Source: Synechococcus sp. CBW1002
GTDB lineage: Bacteria; Cyanobacteriota; Cyanobacteriia; PCC-6307; Cyanobiaceae
Length of the DNA: 64,000 nt
Assembly (NCBI RefSeq): GCF_015840915.1
Contig: NZ_CP060398.1
Span: forward strand, 2,294,001-2,358,000
Direction: 5' to 3'
Each line of letters opens with the position of its first letter. Position 1 is the stretch's first letter. The notes beneath the pieces were generated by a model. It had not been told where the DNA came from. It saw only the letters and a program-made list of their open reading frames with translations, and ran no database searches. A program made the position numbers and the translations under genes. Of this stretch, positions 1 through 10,312 are shown in pieces.

Positions 1-198
1 AACCAGCAACTGCCATTCGCCACCCTCCCCGGCATCACCCTCCAGAGGAGGCACCGTCAAGGTGGCGGCCAGCGGCGAGTCACTGTCCGTTGCCGGTGTG
101 GTGACTTCCGGGGCCTGCGCAGCCTCCACGGCAGGAGCCGGGGGGGTGGGCAGGCCGGCATCCTCGGCGGACGGCATCGGGCTGGAACTGTCGACCAT
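1..198 (-). CDS. Partial hypothetical protein (N-terminal 66 residues)
   Basis: The reading frame starts at the ATG whose complement is at 196-198 and runs off the left edge, so only the first 66 residues are visible. They are rich in Pro, Ala, Ser, Asp and Glu, a low-complexity acidic leader ending in a GEWQLLV segment. Such acidic leaders precede the CAAD membrane domain in some cyanobacterial proteins, but the diagnostic part lies outside the window, so that identity is only a guess. No signal peptide or membrane segment is visible in the part seen. It lies upstream of and on the same strand as nothing else in the window except the DUF39 gene, which ends 182 bases before its start. Confidence 0.5.
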   Translation of the reverse strand, partial: MVDSSSPMPSAEDAGLPTPPAPAVEAAQAPEVTTPATDSDSPLAATLTVPPLEGDAGEGGEWQLLV

Positions 199-380
199 GG
201 GTCCAGGCAGGGCTGGAGCGGAGCTTACGGCGACCTTTCCATGCGTTCCAGGCGGGAGGCCTTGAGATGGAGATCCCTGGAGATGAACTCTCAGGCGTTC
301 CACGAGGGCCTTCAGGCCACAGGCTTCAGCGGTCCTCTGGCTTGAGGCAGGCGTGGTCTCCCGGCGTCATGGGACACCCT

Positions 381-1511
381 TCAGGGATCAAGGGGAAGCA
401 GGGCTGCTCTCTCCGTCAGGGGCTGCAGGGGCAGTCTCAGGGGGAAACGTCCCTCCTGCAGGCGTTGCACCAGCTCCTCGGCGATCTCGGCCGCCAGGCG
501 GATGCTGTGGGCCGGAGCGCAGCGCAGCGATCGGCCACTGACCTGCACCCGACCCGCCAGCAGCTGGGCATAGGGCACCCCGCCGAAGCTGGGCTTGATC
601 CGCCGCGGGATCGACAGGTCCAGCACCGGTGCCTCCAACTGTTCATGGGGCGCGGCGGCGCGGCGGGCGACGGCCTCGCTGAGCAGGGGGACCGGTGCCG
701 CCAGCGCCACCAGCAGGGCACTGCCCTGCCCCTCGAAATGGCTGGCCCGCAGCCAGCGCAGATCAAGATCGGCCAGGTCCACGCTCACCGCCGCCACGGC
801 GCCGGGCGTGCGGGCATGGCCGCTGGCCTGGCGTCGTGGCCGGGGCTGATGGCCGCTGCCCGCCCCCACCACCACGCCCAACCCACCAGCCACCAGTACC
901 GGTGACCCCGGCCCCAATCCGGCCAGGCCCGGCATCGTCAGGCCGATGCTGCCGGCACCGCCGCAGCTGAACAACGCGTTGCCGAAGGGACCCAGCAGGG
1001 GGCCGTAGGGGGAGCGGATCAGCCCTTCGGCGCTGCTCACGGCCACCACGCCGTTCTCGCTGATGGCGCGATGCAGGCTGAGGCGAGCCACGCCGATGCG
1101 ATCAAGGTCAAGGCTGGTATGCAGTTCCGGACGGGGCTGCAGAGGCGTGGCCTCGCCGGTGGCCGCCAGACTCACCCGCTGACCGGCCAGCAGGTTCGCC
1201 AGCACCTGGGCGCCCCCAGCGGCGATCGGCAGCAGCAGCTCGCCCGGCCCGGCTCCGGCCAGGGCCGCCACCCCATCCACCTGCGCCTCCCGGATCCGGA
1301 TCGGGGGATCGGTGGGGCCCAGGCCGAGCAACAGGCACCCCTGATCGATGAAGCTGGCGTCGGCGGCCACCACCACATCGGTTGCGGCGTAGGCCTGCTC
1401 CAGCCCCAGCTCCGCCACCCGCTGCCGGAAAACGGCGGCCGTGCAGACCCGCAACGTGCCCTGCCGCTGCCGCCGCTGCAGATCGACCTCAGTGCGAACC
1501 GCTCGGCTCAT
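381..1511 (-). CDS. DUF39 / homocysteine biosynthesis family protein
   Basis: This 376-residue protein matches the HcyBio (DUF39, COG1900) family. In methanogens and sulfate reducers, family members are linked to a route that puts sulfide into aspartate semialdehyde to make homocysteine. The family signature at the C-terminus is clear: a VPYAQLLAGRVQVSGR stretch, then APAHSIRLAAEIAEEL and GRFPL. The central part has the FSCGGAGSIGL and glycine-rich LVAGGLG segments usual for the family. There are no CBS domains or ferredoxin domain, and the ferredoxin-like partner seen in archaea is not adjacent. The ATG start is 40 bases from the divergent gyrA start. Family assignment is good; the reaction in a cyanobacterium is inference. 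Confidence 0.85.
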   Translation of the reverse strand: MSRAVRTEVDLQRRQRQGTLRVCTAAVFRQRVAELGLEQAYAATDVVVAADASFIDQGCLLLGLGPTDPPIRIREAQVDGVAALAGAGPGELLLPIAAGGAQVLANLLAGQRVSLAATGEATPLQPRPELHTSLDLDRIGVARLSLHRAISENGVVAVSSAEGLIRSPYGPLLGPFGNALFSCGGAGSIGLTMPGLAGLGPGSPVLVAGGLGVVVGAGSGHQPRPRRQASGHARTPGAVAAVSVDLADLDLRWLRASHFEGQGSALLVALAAPVPLLSEAVARRAAAPHEQLEAPVLDLSIPRRIKPSFGGVPYAQLLAGRVQVSGRSLRCAPAHSIRLAAEIAEELVQRLQEGRFPLRLPLQPLTERAALLPLDP

Positions 1512-1551
1512 GGGGCTTCGATAAACTGCCGTCTTCTAGAGACGGTCGTGC

Positions 1552-4164
1552 ATGGCGGATCCAAGCGGGCCCGGACCCACAGGCCCCGGGGAATCCGACG
1601 GGCGGATCATCCAGGCCGACCTTCGCAACGAGATGTCGCGCTCCTATCTGGAGTATGCGATGAGCGTGATCGTGGGCCGGGCCCTGCCCGATGCCCGCGA
1701 TGGCCTGAAGCCGGTGCATCGCCGCATCCTCTACGCGATGTACGAGCTGGGTCTCACCAGCGACCGGCCCTACCGCAAATGCGCCCGGGTGGTGGGCGAG
1801 GTGCTGGGTAAGTACCACCCCCACGGCGACACAGCGGTCTACGACGCCCTGGTGCGGATGGCCCAGGACTTCTCGATGCGCATGCCCCTGATCGATGGGC
1901 ATGGCAACTTCGGGTCGGTGGACAACGATCCGCCGGCGGCGATGCGCTATACCGAATCGCGCCTCCAGGCCCTCACCACCGACAGCCTGCTCGAAGACAT
2001 CGAGAGCGAAACGGTCGATTTCGTCGACAACTTCGACGGCAGTCAGCAGGAACCGACGGTGATGCCGGCGCGCATCCCCCAGCTGCTGCTGAATGGCTCC
2101 ACCGGCATCGCCGTGGGGATGGCCACCAACATTCCGCCCCACAACCTCACCGAACTGATTGATGGCCTGCTGGCCCTGATCGCCGATCCCGAGCTCGACG
2201 ATCGTCAGCTGCTGGCCCTGGTTCCCGGGCCGGACTTCCCCACCGGCGGCCAGATCCTCGGCCGCCGGGGCATCCGCGAGATGTACACCACCGGCCGCGG
2301 CTCGGTGACGATGCGCGGTGTGGCGATGATCGAGACCGTGGAGGCCAAGGGCCGTCCGGACCGCGATGCGGTGATCATCACCGAGCTTCCGTATCAGACC
2401 AACAAGGCGGCGCTGATCGAGCGGATCGCCGAAATGGTGAACGACAAGAAGCTGGAGGGCATCGCCGACATCCGCGACGAATCGGATCGCGATGGTATGC
2501 GGATCGTGATTGAACTGCGGCGTGATGCTTATCCTCAGGTGGTGCTGAATAATCTGTTCAAGCTCACACCGCTCCAGAATAATTTCAGCGCCTATATGCT
2601 GGCGCTGGTCAAGGGCGAACCGGTGCTGCTCACCCTGCGCAAGATGCTGCAGGTGTTCCTTGAGTTCCGCATCGAGACGATCGAGCGACGCACGCGCTAC
2701 CTGCTGCGCAAGGCCGAGGAGCGCGATCACATCCTGCTCGGCCTGCTGATCGCGCTTGACAATCTCGACGCGATCATCGCCCTGATCCGCAGCGCGGCCG
2801 ACACCGCCACCGCCCGCATCGCGCTGACCGAGCAGTTCGGCCTGACCGAGATCCAGGCCGACGCGATCCTGCAGATGCAGCTGCGGCGCCTCACCGCCCT
2901 GGAGGCCGACAAGATCAGGCTGGAGCACGAGGATCTGCTCGCCAAGATCACCGACTACAAGGACATCCTGGCCAGGCGGGAGCGGGTCCTGGGCCTGATC
3001 GAGGAGGAACTGCAGGCGATCCGCACCCGTTACGGCTCGCCCCGCCGCACCGAGATCCTCGATCTCGAAGGTGGCCTCGAAGACATCGACCTGATCGCCA
3101 ACGAGCGCTCCGTGGTGTTGCTCACCGAGAACGGCTACCTCAAGCGGATGCCGGTGAGTGAGTTCGAGGCCACCAGCCGCGGCACCCGCGGCAAGGCGGG
3201 CACCAAGAGCCAGGGCGAAGAGGCGGTGAAGCTGTTCATCAGCTGCAACGATCACGATGCCTTGCTGCTGTTCAGCGATCGCGGTGTGGTGTATTCCATC
3301 CCCGCCTACCGCGTGCCGCTCTGCAGCCGTGCCGCCAAGGGAACACCGGTGGTGCAGTTGCTGCCGATTCCGCGTGAGGAGGCCCTCACCTCCCTGCTGG
3401 CCGTGAGCGACTTCGACGACAGCATGCAGCTGCTGATGTTGACCAGCGGCGGCTACATCAAGCGCACCAATCTGTCGGCCTTCGCCAATATCCGCTCCAA
3501 TGGTCTGATCGCCATCTCCCTGGAAGATGGCGATGCCCTCACCTGGGTGCGGCTCGCCCTGCCCGGCGACAGTGTGCTGATCGGCTCACGCCAGGGCATG
3601 ACCATCCACTTCCGTCTCCTCGATGAGGAACTGCGGCCGCTGGGACGCACGGCCAGGGGTGTGCGGGCCATGAATCTGCGCGCCGGTGATCGGTTGGTGA
3701 GCATGGATGTGCTGCCCGTGGAGCTGGCCGATCGGGTCGCCCGCAGTGCCATCAGCGAGGACGATGGTGATAGCGAAGCCGATGGCCAAGAACTCGCCCC
3801 GTCCGAAGGGCCCTGGGTGCTGGTCGCGTCAGCCAGTGGGCTGGGCAAGCGGGTGCCGGTCGATCAGTTCCGACTCCAGAAACGGGCCGGCATGGGCCTG
3901 CGCACCATGAAGTTCCGCCGCGATGGCGACGTGCTGGTGGGCCTCAAGGTCGTGGGCAGCGGCGAGGAATTGCTGCTGGTGAGCGAGCGCGGCGTGATCG
4001 TGCGGATGCAGGCCGATGCGGTGCCGCAGCAATCGCGCGCCGCCACAGGGGTGCGACTTCAGAAGCTGGATTCCGGCGACCGCCTCAGCGAGGTGGTGCT
4101 GGTACCGCCGGCGCCTGAGGAGGAGGAGGAGGAACTCCCGCCCGTTCCCGATCCCGAGGTCTGA
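1552..4164 (+). CDS. gyrA: DNA gyrase subunit A
   Basis: This is the breakage-reunion subunit of the A2B2 gyrase that introduces negative supercoils using ATP. The 870 residues are normal for the family. The winged-helix core carries [31 protein letters not shown] and the catalytic tyrosine at about residue 133 in [10 protein letters not shown]. The position equivalent to E. coli Ser83 is Thr. The C-terminal beta-pinwheel has six repeats and a degenerate GyrA box (SRGTRGKAG) near residue 545. The tail is acidic, with a run of Glu. ParC is the alternative, but the recognisable GyrA-box region favours GyrA. crtL follows after 8 bases, so the two may be cotranscribed. Confidence 0.96.
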   Translation: MADPSGPGPTGPGESDGRIIQADLRNEMSRSYLEYAMSVIVGRALPDARDGLKPVHRRILYAMYELGLTSDRPYRKCARVVGEVLGKYHPHGDTAVYDALVRMAQDFSMRMPLIDGHGNFGSVDNDPPAAMRYTESRLQALTTDSLLEDIESETVDFVDNFDGSQQEPTVMPARIPQLLLNGSTGIAVGMATNIPPHNLTELIDGLLALIADPELDDRQLLALVPGPDFPTGGQILGRRGIREMYTTGRGSVTMRGVAMIETVEAKGRPDRDAVIITELPYQTNKAALIERIAEMVNDKKLEGIADIRDESDRDGMRIVIELRRDAYPQVVLNNLFKLTPLQNNFSAYMLALVKGEPVLLTLRKMLQVFLEFRIETIERRTRYLLRKAEERDHILLGLLIALDNLDAIIALIRSAADTATARIALTEQFGLTEIQADAILQMQLRRLTALEADKIRLEHEDLLAKITDYKDILARRERVLGLIEEELQAIRTRYGSPRRTEILDLEGGLEDIDLIANERSVVLLTENGYLKRMPVSEFEATSRGTRGKAGTKSQGEEAVKLFISCNDHDALLLFSDRGVVYSIPAYRVPLCSRAAKGTPVVQLLPIPREEALTSLLAVSDFDDSMQLLMLTSGGYIKRTNLSAFANIRSNGLIAISLEDGDALTWVRLALPGDSVLIGSRQGMTIHFRLLDEELRPLGRTARGVRAMNLRAGDRLVSMDVLPVELADRVARSAISEDDGDSEADGQELAPSEGPWVLVASASGLGKRVPVDQFRLQKRAGMGLRTMKFRRDGDVLVGLKVVGSGEELLLVSERGVIVRMQADAVPQQSRAATGVRLQKLDSGDRLSEVVLVPPAPEEEEEELPPVPDPEV

Positions 4165-4172
4165 GGTCCGTC

Positions 4173-5402
4173 ATGGTCGATGTCCTGGTGATCGGCAGCG
4201 GACCGGCGGCGCTGGCGATCACGGCCGCCCTCGGCAGGTGCGGCGTCAACGTGATCGCCCTGGCGCCTCAGCCCCCTGAGACCCCCTGGGAGAACACCTA
4301 CGGGGTCTGGGGCGAGGAGGTGGACAGCCTGGGGATGAGCCATCTGCTGGCCCACCGCTGGAGCAACACGGTGAGCTGGTTCGGGCCCGAACCCCTCAGC
4401 CACGAGCGGGACTATGGCCTGTTCGATCGCCACAGGCTGCAGCAGCACTGGCTGGAGCAGGGTCGCGCCACCGGCGTGGTGTGGCAGTGCGGCCAGGCGA
4501 CCCGGATCGAGCACGGCTCCCACCAATCCACGGTGAGCCTGGCCGATGGCAGCCAGCTGCGGGCTCGACTGGTGCTGGATGCCAGCGGCCATCAGCCGGT
4601 GTTCGTCCGGCGGCCCGATCGGGGGCCCGTGGCCGGCCAGGCCGCCTACGGAATCGTGGGGCGGTTTTCGGCGCCACCGGTGGATCCGAGCCAGTTCGTG
4701 CTGATGGATTTCCGCGCCGACCACCTCGCGCCGGAGGAGCGGCAGCAACCGCCCACCTTTCTCTACGCGATGGATCTGGGCGATGGCGTGTTCTTCGTGG
4801 AGGAGACCTCCCTCGCGCTGGCTCCGGCCGTTCCCTTTGCCGTGCTGAAACAGCGCCTGCAACGCCGCCTCAGCCATCGCGGCGTGGCGGTGCAGGAGAT
4901 CCATCACGAGGAGTTCTGCCTGTTCCCGATGAATCTGCCGCTGCCTGACCTGGATCAACCCGTGGTGGGCTTTGGCGGGGCCGCCAGCATGGTCCATCCC
5001 GCCTCGGGCTACATGGTGGGCGCGCTGTTGCGCCGGGCGCCGGTGCTGGCCGAGGCGATGGCCGAAGCTCTGGCGGATGCGCAGTGCCCCACGGCGGAGC
5101 TGGCCCGGCGCTCCTGGCGAGCCCTCTGGCCGCAGGAGCTGCGCCGCAAGCATGCCCTGTATCAGTTCGGCCTCGAGAAGCTGATGCGGTTTCCCGAGGA
5201 GCAGATCTGCCACTTCTTCGAGACCTTCTTCCACCTGCCGAATCGGCAGTGGTATGGCTTCCTCACCAACACCCTGCCGCTGCCGGAGCTGGTGGGGGCC
5301 ATGCTGAAGCTGTACGGATCTGCCCCCTGGGACGTGCGCTGGGGCCTGATGGAGCCCCGCGGACGCGAGGCGGATCTGCTCACCCGGGTGCTTACGCTCT
5401 GA
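4173..5402 (+). CDS. crtL: Lycopene beta-cyclase
   Basis: This enzyme cyclises the ends of lycopene to make beta-carotene, feeding zeaxanthin synthesis in the photosynthetic membranes. The 409-residue protein opens with a dinucleotide-binding loop (VLVIGSGPAALA, residues 4-15) and has the cyclase signature NTYGVWGEEVDSLG near residue 45, as in plant and cyanobacterial CrtL enzymes. Further family features are LDASGHQPVFV, the FFVEETSLA segment and HPASGYMVG. The start lies 8 bases after the gyrA stop, suggesting coexpression. It ends 22 bases from the convergent GH57 gene. The bacterial CrtY family is a distant alternative; length and motifs favour CrtL. Confidence 0.93.
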   Translation: MVDVLVIGSGPAALAITAALGRCGVNVIALAPQPPETPWENTYGVWGEEVDSLGMSHLLAHRWSNTVSWFGPEPLSHERDYGLFDRHRLQQHWLEQGRATGVVWQCGQATRIEHGSHQSTVSLADGSQLRARLVLDASGHQPVFVRRPDRGPVAGQAAYGIVGRFSAPPVDPSQFVLMDFRADHLAPEERQQPPTFLYAMDLGDGVFFVEETSLALAPAVPFAVLKQRLQRRLSHRGVAVQEIHHEEFCLFPMNLPLPDLDQPVVGFGGAASMVHPASGYMVGALLRRAPVLAEAMAEALADAQCPTAELARRSWRALWPQELRRKHALYQFGLEKLMRFPEEQICHFFETFFHLPNRQWYGFLTNTLPLPELVGAMLKLYGSAPWDVRWGLMEPRGREADLLTRVLTL

Positions 5403-5424
5403 GCCTCACGGTTCCTGCAACCGA

Positions 5425-6990
5425 TCAGGGGATGCTGGACCAGTCGGCGGCATTGAGCAGAGGGAAAAGGCCATCTTCCCGTTCCACCGCCGCCAGCCAG
5501 CTGCCACTCAGCTCGTTGCCCTGATCGATCGCCTCCATCAACCGCCAGAAGCGATCGAGGTGGCGGTGGATGCGCTCACGGGCCAGATCGGTGGTGGTGC
5601 CGGCCCGCAGGATGAAGCTCCAGTCGGAGCTCTGGGCCAGCAGCAGCTCCCGGCCGGCCTGGGTGAGCAGATCGCGCTGATGTTCGCTGCCCACGCCGCG
5701 GTTCACCCGCCGCACCATCGCCTGGGAGGCGCGATGCCACTGGGGAACCACCCAGGCGTTGGTGTCGTTCAGCCAGTAGTCGTGATACCCCCCCTGGCCC
5801 CAGCTGGAGGGAGAGGGGCGGCAGACCTGCAGTTGATCCCCACCGGTCAGCACCTCGCGCAGGTGGCAGAAGCGCACACCGCTGCCAGGCGCCTGCCGGA
5901 ACAGCTCCGCCAGGAACCCCGGCCCCTCGAACCACCAGTGGCCGAACAGTTCCGCGTCAAACGGTGCCACCAGCAATGGCGGCCGGTCCATGGCCGAGCC
6001 CAGGGCCTGCAGCTGATCCGTGCGGCCGGCCAGATAGGCGGCGGCATGCTCCGCCAGGCGAGTCTGGGCCGCGGCGGGGTCATAGGGACGCTTGCGATCG
6101 AGAGGACAGTCGCGGCCACTCACACAGTGCAGCTTCAGACCGAGCGGCCGGCGACTGGTGATGCCGGCCTCGTCCAGCACCTCATCGCTCAGATCCCAGC
6201 CGAGATCGCGGTGGAATTCGCGGTACACCGGATCACCGGGATACCCCTCGCTCGCACTCCAAACCGGCAGGGTGGAGGCACTGTCGCGTGCGAAGAAAGC
6301 CACACCCGCCGGCGAGCAGATCGGCGCATAGACGCCGTACCGGGGTCTGGGCAGCGCATGCAGCAGACCGTGGCCGTCGAGCAGGGAGTAGCGCAGGCCG
6401 GCGCTGACCATCACCTGATCGAGACCTTCGTAGTAAGCGCATTCCGGCAGCCAGATGCCGAGGGGACGCTCCCCCAGCAGGCGCTGGTGCTCGCGGATGG
6501 CGGTGAGCAGCTGGGCCCGGACCGCCTCAGGGGTGTGGCGCAGCAGCGGCAGATAGCCGTGGGTGGCGGCGCAGGTGATCAGATCCAGCACCCCCCGTTG
6601 CTGCAGGGCCCGAAAACGGGGCAACAGGGTGCCGCCGCTGGCCCGGAACTGGTCGGCTGCGGCCTGGAGGCGCATGTCCAGATCCAGAACCGCGTCCCGG
6701 TGCGTGGATGGCGCCAGAGCCAGGAGCTGCTGACGTTGCTCCAGCCAGGCCGGGAAGCGGGCGTTCAGATCGGCGTCGCAGAGCAGCGACAGCAGGGTGG
6801 GGGAGAGCCCCAGGGTGAGGCGCGGCTGCTGCTGCGGGTCAGCCGCGGCCGCCTCCAGCATGGCCAGCAGCGGCAGGTAACACTCCTGCAGCGCCTGAAA
6901 GTACCAGTCTTCCTCCAGGGATCCCGGATCCCCCGAGCGCACGTAGGGGAGATGGGCGTGGAGCACCAGGGCCAGATTCCCTGCGGCCAT
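5425..6990 (-). CDS. GH57-family 1,4-alpha-glucan branching enzyme (DUF1957)
   Basis: The predicted role is to create alpha-1,6 branches in glycogen by cutting and transferring alpha-1,4 chains. The 521-residue protein has the GH57 (beta/alpha)7 signature order: an N-terminal LVLHAHLPYVR with the active-site histidines, GIWLPECAYYEGLD with the putative nucleophile Glu183, and VAPFDAELFGHWWFEGP with the putative acid/base Asp345. The C-terminal helical domain contains the HYDYW-like GGYHDYWLNDTNAWV stretch. This is the family of the archaeal branching enzyme TK1436. Some GH57 members are amylases or glucanotransferases; the DUF1957 architecture favours branching. It is divergent from the NYN gene, 65 bases away. 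Confidence 0.88.
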   Translation of the reverse strand: MAAGNLALVLHAHLPYVRSGDPGSLEEDWYFQALQECYLPLLAMLEAAAADPQQQPRLTLGLSPTLLSLLCDADLNARFPAWLEQRQQLLALAPSTHRDAVLDLDMRLQAAADQFRASGGTLLPRFRALQQRGVLDLITCAATHGYLPLLRHTPEAVRAQLLTAIREHQRLLGERPLGIWLPECAYYEGLDQVMVSAGLRYSLLDGHGLLHALPRPRYGVYAPICSPAGVAFFARDSASTLPVWSASEGYPGDPVYREFHRDLGWDLSDEVLDEAGITSRRPLGLKLHCVSGRDCPLDRKRPYDPAAAQTRLAEHAAAYLAGRTDQLQALGSAMDRPPLLVAPFDAELFGHWWFEGPGFLAELFRQAPGSGVRFCHLREVLTGGDQLQVCRPSPSSWGQGGYHDYWLNDTNAWVVPQWHRASQAMVRRVNRGVGSEHQRDLLTQAGRELLLAQSSDWSFILRAGTTTDLARERIHRHLDRFWRLMEAIDQGNELSGSWLAAVEREDGLFPLLNAADWSSIP

Positions 6991-7055
6991 GGGCTTGCGG
7001 CGATGCGGGCAGTGTAGGCCTCGCCCCTAGGCTGAACGTTGTCGCCCTCCACCCC

Positions 7056-7610
7056 ATGCAGCTGGTCCTGGCGGTTGACGGTCACGGCATGTTTTATGCC
7101 CAGCAGAAGCTGGGTTGGTTCTTCGATCCCCGCCGCCTGCTGGAGCTGGCCCGCGAGCAGGCGGGTGGGGAACCAGCCAGCGCCTTCTGGTACGCGGGTC
7201 TCAAGGATCACACCGATCAGCGCCCCTTCCGGGACGCCCTCACCAGCCTGGGATTCACCGTGCGCACCAGGCCCCTGCGGGAGTTCGGCGGAGGCGACGC
7301 CGAGACCCGTCACTACGGACGGGCCAATCTCGAGGTGGAGATCGCCATCGATCTGATGGCGGTGGCCGGCCGCACCGACGAGGTCTGGCTGCTGAGCGGC
7401 AGTCGTGACCTGGAGCGGCTGGTGGAGGTGCTGCGGGCCCGGGGCCTGCGCATCGTGGTGATGAGCACCGAGGGGATGGTGGCCCGGGAACTGCGCAACG
7501 CCGCCGATCGCTTCGTGGACCTGGCCAGCCTGCGGGAGCGCCTCGAAAAGGCTGAGGCCCTGCAGGCGCCCGTGTTCCAGCGCCAGGGAGCGGCCCAGGC
7601 GACCCCCTAG
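7056..7610 (+). CDS. NYN domain protein (LabA/DUF88 family)
   Basis: The 184-residue protein belongs to the NYN/PIN-like group, whose members are predicted ribonucleases; LabA of Synechococcus elongatus, a clock-output factor, is one relative. The N-terminus shows the family start [21 protein letters not shown] with the first conserved Asp at residue 7. Later acidic sites follow: GLKDHTDQ, the central [10 protein letters not shown] helix and [18 protein letters not shown]-x-V-V strand then leads into the usual [15 protein letters not shown] end. No membrane or extra nucleic-acid domain is seen. The position between a glycogen enzyme and leuA gives no clear clue. The family is confident; the RNA substrate is unknown. 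Confidence 0.85.
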   Translation: MQLVLAVDGHGMFYAQQKLGWFFDPRRLLELAREQAGGEPASAFWYAGLKDHTDQRPFRDALTSLGFTVRTRPLREFGGGDAETRHYGRANLEVEIAIDLMAVAGRTDEVWLLSGSRDLERLVEVLRARGLRIVVMSTEGMVARELRNAADRFVDLASLRERLEKAEALQAPVFQRQGAAQATP

Positions 7611-7647
7611 ACTCCACTCAACTCATACTCATTCCGACTTAACTGCC

Positions 7648-9273
7648 ATGGCCCGCGATCCTGGCCGGGTGCTGATCTTCGACACCACCCTGCGCGACGG
7701 CGAGCAGTCGCCCGGTGCCAGCCTCAACCTCGAGGAGAAGCTGGCCATCGCCCAGCAGCTGGCCCGGCTCGGTGTGGACATCATTGAGGCCGGCTTTCCC
7801 TTCGCCAGCAGCGGCGACTTCAACGCCGTGCAGCGCATCGCTGCCAGCGTCGGCACCCCCGAGGGACCCGTGATCTGCGGCCTTGCCCGCGCGGCCCAGG
7901 GCGATATCAAGGCCTGTGCCGACGCCGTGGCCCCGGCGGCCCGCCGCCGCATCCACACCTTCATCGCCACCAGCGACATCCACCTGGAGCACAAGCTGCG
8001 CAAATCCCGCACCGAGGTGCTGGCGATCACCGCTGAGATGGTCGCGTACGCCCGCTCGCTGGTCGACGACGTCGAGTTCTCCTGCGAGGACGCCGGCCGC
8101 TCCGATCCGGACTTCATGTACCAGGTGATCGAGGTGGCGATCCGGGCCGGGGCCACCACGATCAACAACCCCGACACGGTGGGTTATGCCACGCCGTCGG
8201 AATTCGGTCAGCTGATCGCGGGCATCAATGCCCACGTGCCCAACATCGACCAGGCCGTGATCTCGGTGCACGGCCACAACGACCTCGGCCTGGCCGTGGC
8301 CAACTTCCTCGAGGCCGTCAAGCACGGCGCCCGCCAGCTGGAATGCACGATCAATGGCATCGGCGAGCGGGCCGGCAATGCCTCCCTTGAGGAGCTGGTG
8401 ATGGCCCTGCACGTGCGGCGCAGCTACTTCAACCCCTTCCTGGGCCGTCCGGCAGACAGCACTGAACCGCTCACGGGCGTCCGCACGGAGGAGATCACCA
8501 AGACCTCGCGCTTGGTGAGCAATCTCACCGGTATGGCGGTACAACCCAACAAGGCGATTGTGGGGGCCAATGCCTTCGCCCACGAATCGGGCATACATCA
8601 GGATGGCGTGCTCAAAAATCGCCTCACCTACGAGATCATCGACGCCCGCACCGTGGGGCTCAGCGACAACCGCATCTCGCTGGGCAAGCTCTCCGGCCGC
8701 AGTGCTTTTCGCGCCCGACTGGAGGAACTCGGCTACACTCTTGAGCGCGAGGATCTCGACGACGCCTTCGCCCGCTTCAAGGAGCTGGCCGACCGCAAGC
8801 GCGAGATCAGCGACCGCGACCTTGAGGCGATCGTCAGCGAGCAGGTGCAGCTGCAGGATGAGGCGCGTTTCACCCTCAAGCGGGTCCAGGTGAGTTGCGG
8901 CACGGGGCTGCAGCCCACGGCCACCGTCACCCTGCAGACGGCCGATGGCGCCGAATGCACCGAGGCGACCATCGGCACCGGTCCTGTGGATGCGGTCTGT
9001 CAGGCCCTGAACCGGCTGGCCGGGGTGCCCAATGAGCTGGTGGAATTCAGCGTCAAATCGGTCACCGAGGGCATCGATGCCATGGGCGAGGTGACGATTC
9101 GCCTGCGGGCCGCCGGGGTGCTCTACTCCGGCCATTCCGCCGACACCGACATCGTGGTGGCAGCGGCCCAGGCCTTCGTGAACGCGCTCAACCGCCTCGT
9201 GGCAGGAGCCCAGCGAGCCCCTCTGCATCCCCAGAAAGCGCCCCTGCCGGTGGCCGAGATTCCGAGGCTCTAG
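7648..9273 (+). CDS. leuA: 2-isopropylmalate synthase
   Basis: This enzyme catalyses the first step of leucine synthesis, joining acetyl-CoA and 2-oxoisovalerate. The 541-residue length matches cyanobacterial LeuA. The TIM-barrel opens with [13 protein letters not shown] (metal-binding Asp). The [13 protein letters not shown] segment carries the HxH metal ligands, and [12 protein letters not shown] is the family signature. [12 protein letters not shown] follows, then [16 protein letters not shown] leading to the C-terminal leucine-feedback (LeuA dimer) domain, residues ~390-525. Homocitrate and citramalate synthases share the barrel, but the full-length regulatory domain and the pattern fit LeuA. 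The start is ATG, 37 bases after the NYN gene. Confidence 0.96.
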   Translation: MARDPGRVLIFDTTLRDGEQSPGASLNLEEKLAIAQQLARLGVDIIEAGFPFASSGDFNAVQRIAASVGTPEGPVICGLARAAQGDIKACADAVAPAARRRIHTFIATSDIHLEHKLRKSRTEVLAITAEMVAYARSLVDDVEFSCEDAGRSDPDFMYQVIEVAIRAGATTINNPDTVGYATPSEFGQLIAGINAHVPNIDQAVISVHGHNDLGLAVANFLEAVKHGARQLECTINGIGERAGNASLEELVMALHVRRSYFNPFLGRPADSTEPLTGVRTEEITKTSRLVSNLTGMAVQPNKAIVGANAFAHESGIHQDGVLKNRLTYEIIDARTVGLSDNRISLGKLSGRSAFRARLEELGYTLEREDLDDAFARFKELADRKREISDRDLEAIVSEQVQLQDEARFTLKRVQVSCGTGLQPTATVTLQTADGAECTEATIGTGPVDAVCQALNRLAGVPNELVEFSVKSVTEGIDAMGEVTIRLRAAGVLYSGHSADTDIVVAAAQAFVNALNRLVAGAQRAPLHPQKAPLPVAEIPRL

Positions 9274-9458
9274 ATCGATGGGCCGCTCCCTGCCGCTGCT
9301 GCAACGCTGGAGCTAATGCAGGCTGCGCCTGCTGCTCTGAGCTGTGGCGCTGGGCGACCTGCTGCTTGAGGCCAGGGAGGTGGCAGGCAGCGCAGCGTTG
9401 AGGCGGTGTGGACCCAGCTAGCCTTCAGCCGCTTCAGGGACCCCCGAACCGCCGCGCC

Positions 9459-10307
9459 ATGTCCCGTTCCGCCAGCGGTCGGTCCCGTCCCTCCCTCACC
9501 CATGGCGTGCAGCTGGCGGTGCTGTTGCTGGTGGCCCTGTTGATGCTGCTGCCCCTGCTGTGGCTGGTGAGCACGTCGCTCAAGGGACCCGCCGAGGACA
9601 TCTTCACCAGCCCTCCGGCCCTGCTGCCGGCCCAGCCGAGCCTGCAGGCCTATGGGCGGCTGTTCACCGAGAATCCGCTCGGTCTCTACCTGCGCAACAG
9701 CGCCATCGTCAGTGCCCTGGCGGTGCTGGCCAATCTGCTGTTCTGCTCCCTGGCGGCCTATCCCCTGGCCCGGCTGCGTTTCGCCGGTCGCGGCCTCGTG
9801 CTGGCCCTGGTGGTGGCCACGATCCTGATTCCCTTCCAGGTGGTGATGATTCCGCTGTATCTGCTGATGGTGCAGATCGGCCTGCGCAACACCCTCTGGG
9901 CCCTGATCCTGCCGCAGGCGGCCACCGCCTTCGGCATCTTCCTGTTGCGTCAGAGTTTCCTGGGGGTGCCCGTGGAGCTTGAAGAGGCAGCCCGGATCGA
10001 CGGCTGCACCCCCCTGGGCGAATGGTGGAACGTGATGATCCCGGCGGCCCGCGCCGATCTGATCACCCTGGCGATGTTCGTGTTCATCGGCACCTGGAGC
10101 GATTTTCTCTGGCCCCTGGTGATTCTCGACGACCCTCAGCTCTACACCTTGCCGCTGGGGCTGCAACAACTGGCCAGCAGCTTCTCCCTCGACTGGCGCC
10201 TGGTGGCTGCAGGCTCGGTGGTGTCGATTCTGCCGGTCCTGGTGCTGTTCATCGGCCTGCAGCGCTACATCCTTCCCAACGCCAGCGGCGACGCGGTCAA
10301 GGGCTGA
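9459..10307 (+). CDS. Carbohydrate ABC transporter permease (MalG/UgpE type)
   Basis: This is a 282-residue inner-membrane permease subunit of a CUT1-type sugar importer. It has about six hydrophobic segments, the first at residues ~17-35, and the EAA loop ELEEAARIDGCTPLGEWW that docks the ATPase. The family end, YILPNASGDAVKG, matches the usual Q-x-Y-x-x-x-G-x-x-x-G-A-V-K-G form. Start choice: the ATG at 9459 precedes a normal basic leader; a GTG at 9408 in the same frame adds 17 unlikely residues. No binding protein, ATPase or partner permease lies next to it, so it must work with subunits encoded elsewhere. The sugar is unknown. Confidence 0.88.
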   Translation: MSRSASGRSRPSLTHGVQLAVLLLVALLMLLPLLWLVSTSLKGPAEDIFTSPPALLPAQPSLQAYGRLFTENPLGLYLRNSAIVSALAVLANLLFCSLAAYPLARLRFAGRGLVLALVVATILIPFQVVMIPLYLLMVQIGLRNTLWALILPQAATAFGIFLLRQSFLGVPVELEEAARIDGCTPLGEWWNVMIPAARADLITLAMFVFIGTWSDFLWPLVILDDPQLYTLPLGLQQLASSFSLDWRLVAAGSVVSILPVLVLFIGLQRYILPNASGDAVKG

Positions 10308-10312
10308 CCCCT

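Noticed and set aside
1489-3255. Long minus-strand open frame (588 codons) antisense to gyrA
   Set aside because: It lies wholly within gyrA codons, is rich in Gln/His/Arg/Gly as expected of a GC-rich shadow frame, and has no family motif.
7639-9228. Long minus-strand open frame antisense to leuA
   Set aside because: leuA has clear motifs along its whole length; the antisense frame is a composition artefact of high GC.
9408-9458. Upstream GTG start for the ABC permease
   Set aside because: It would add 17 residues without family character; the ATG at 9459 gives a normal leader before the first membrane helix.
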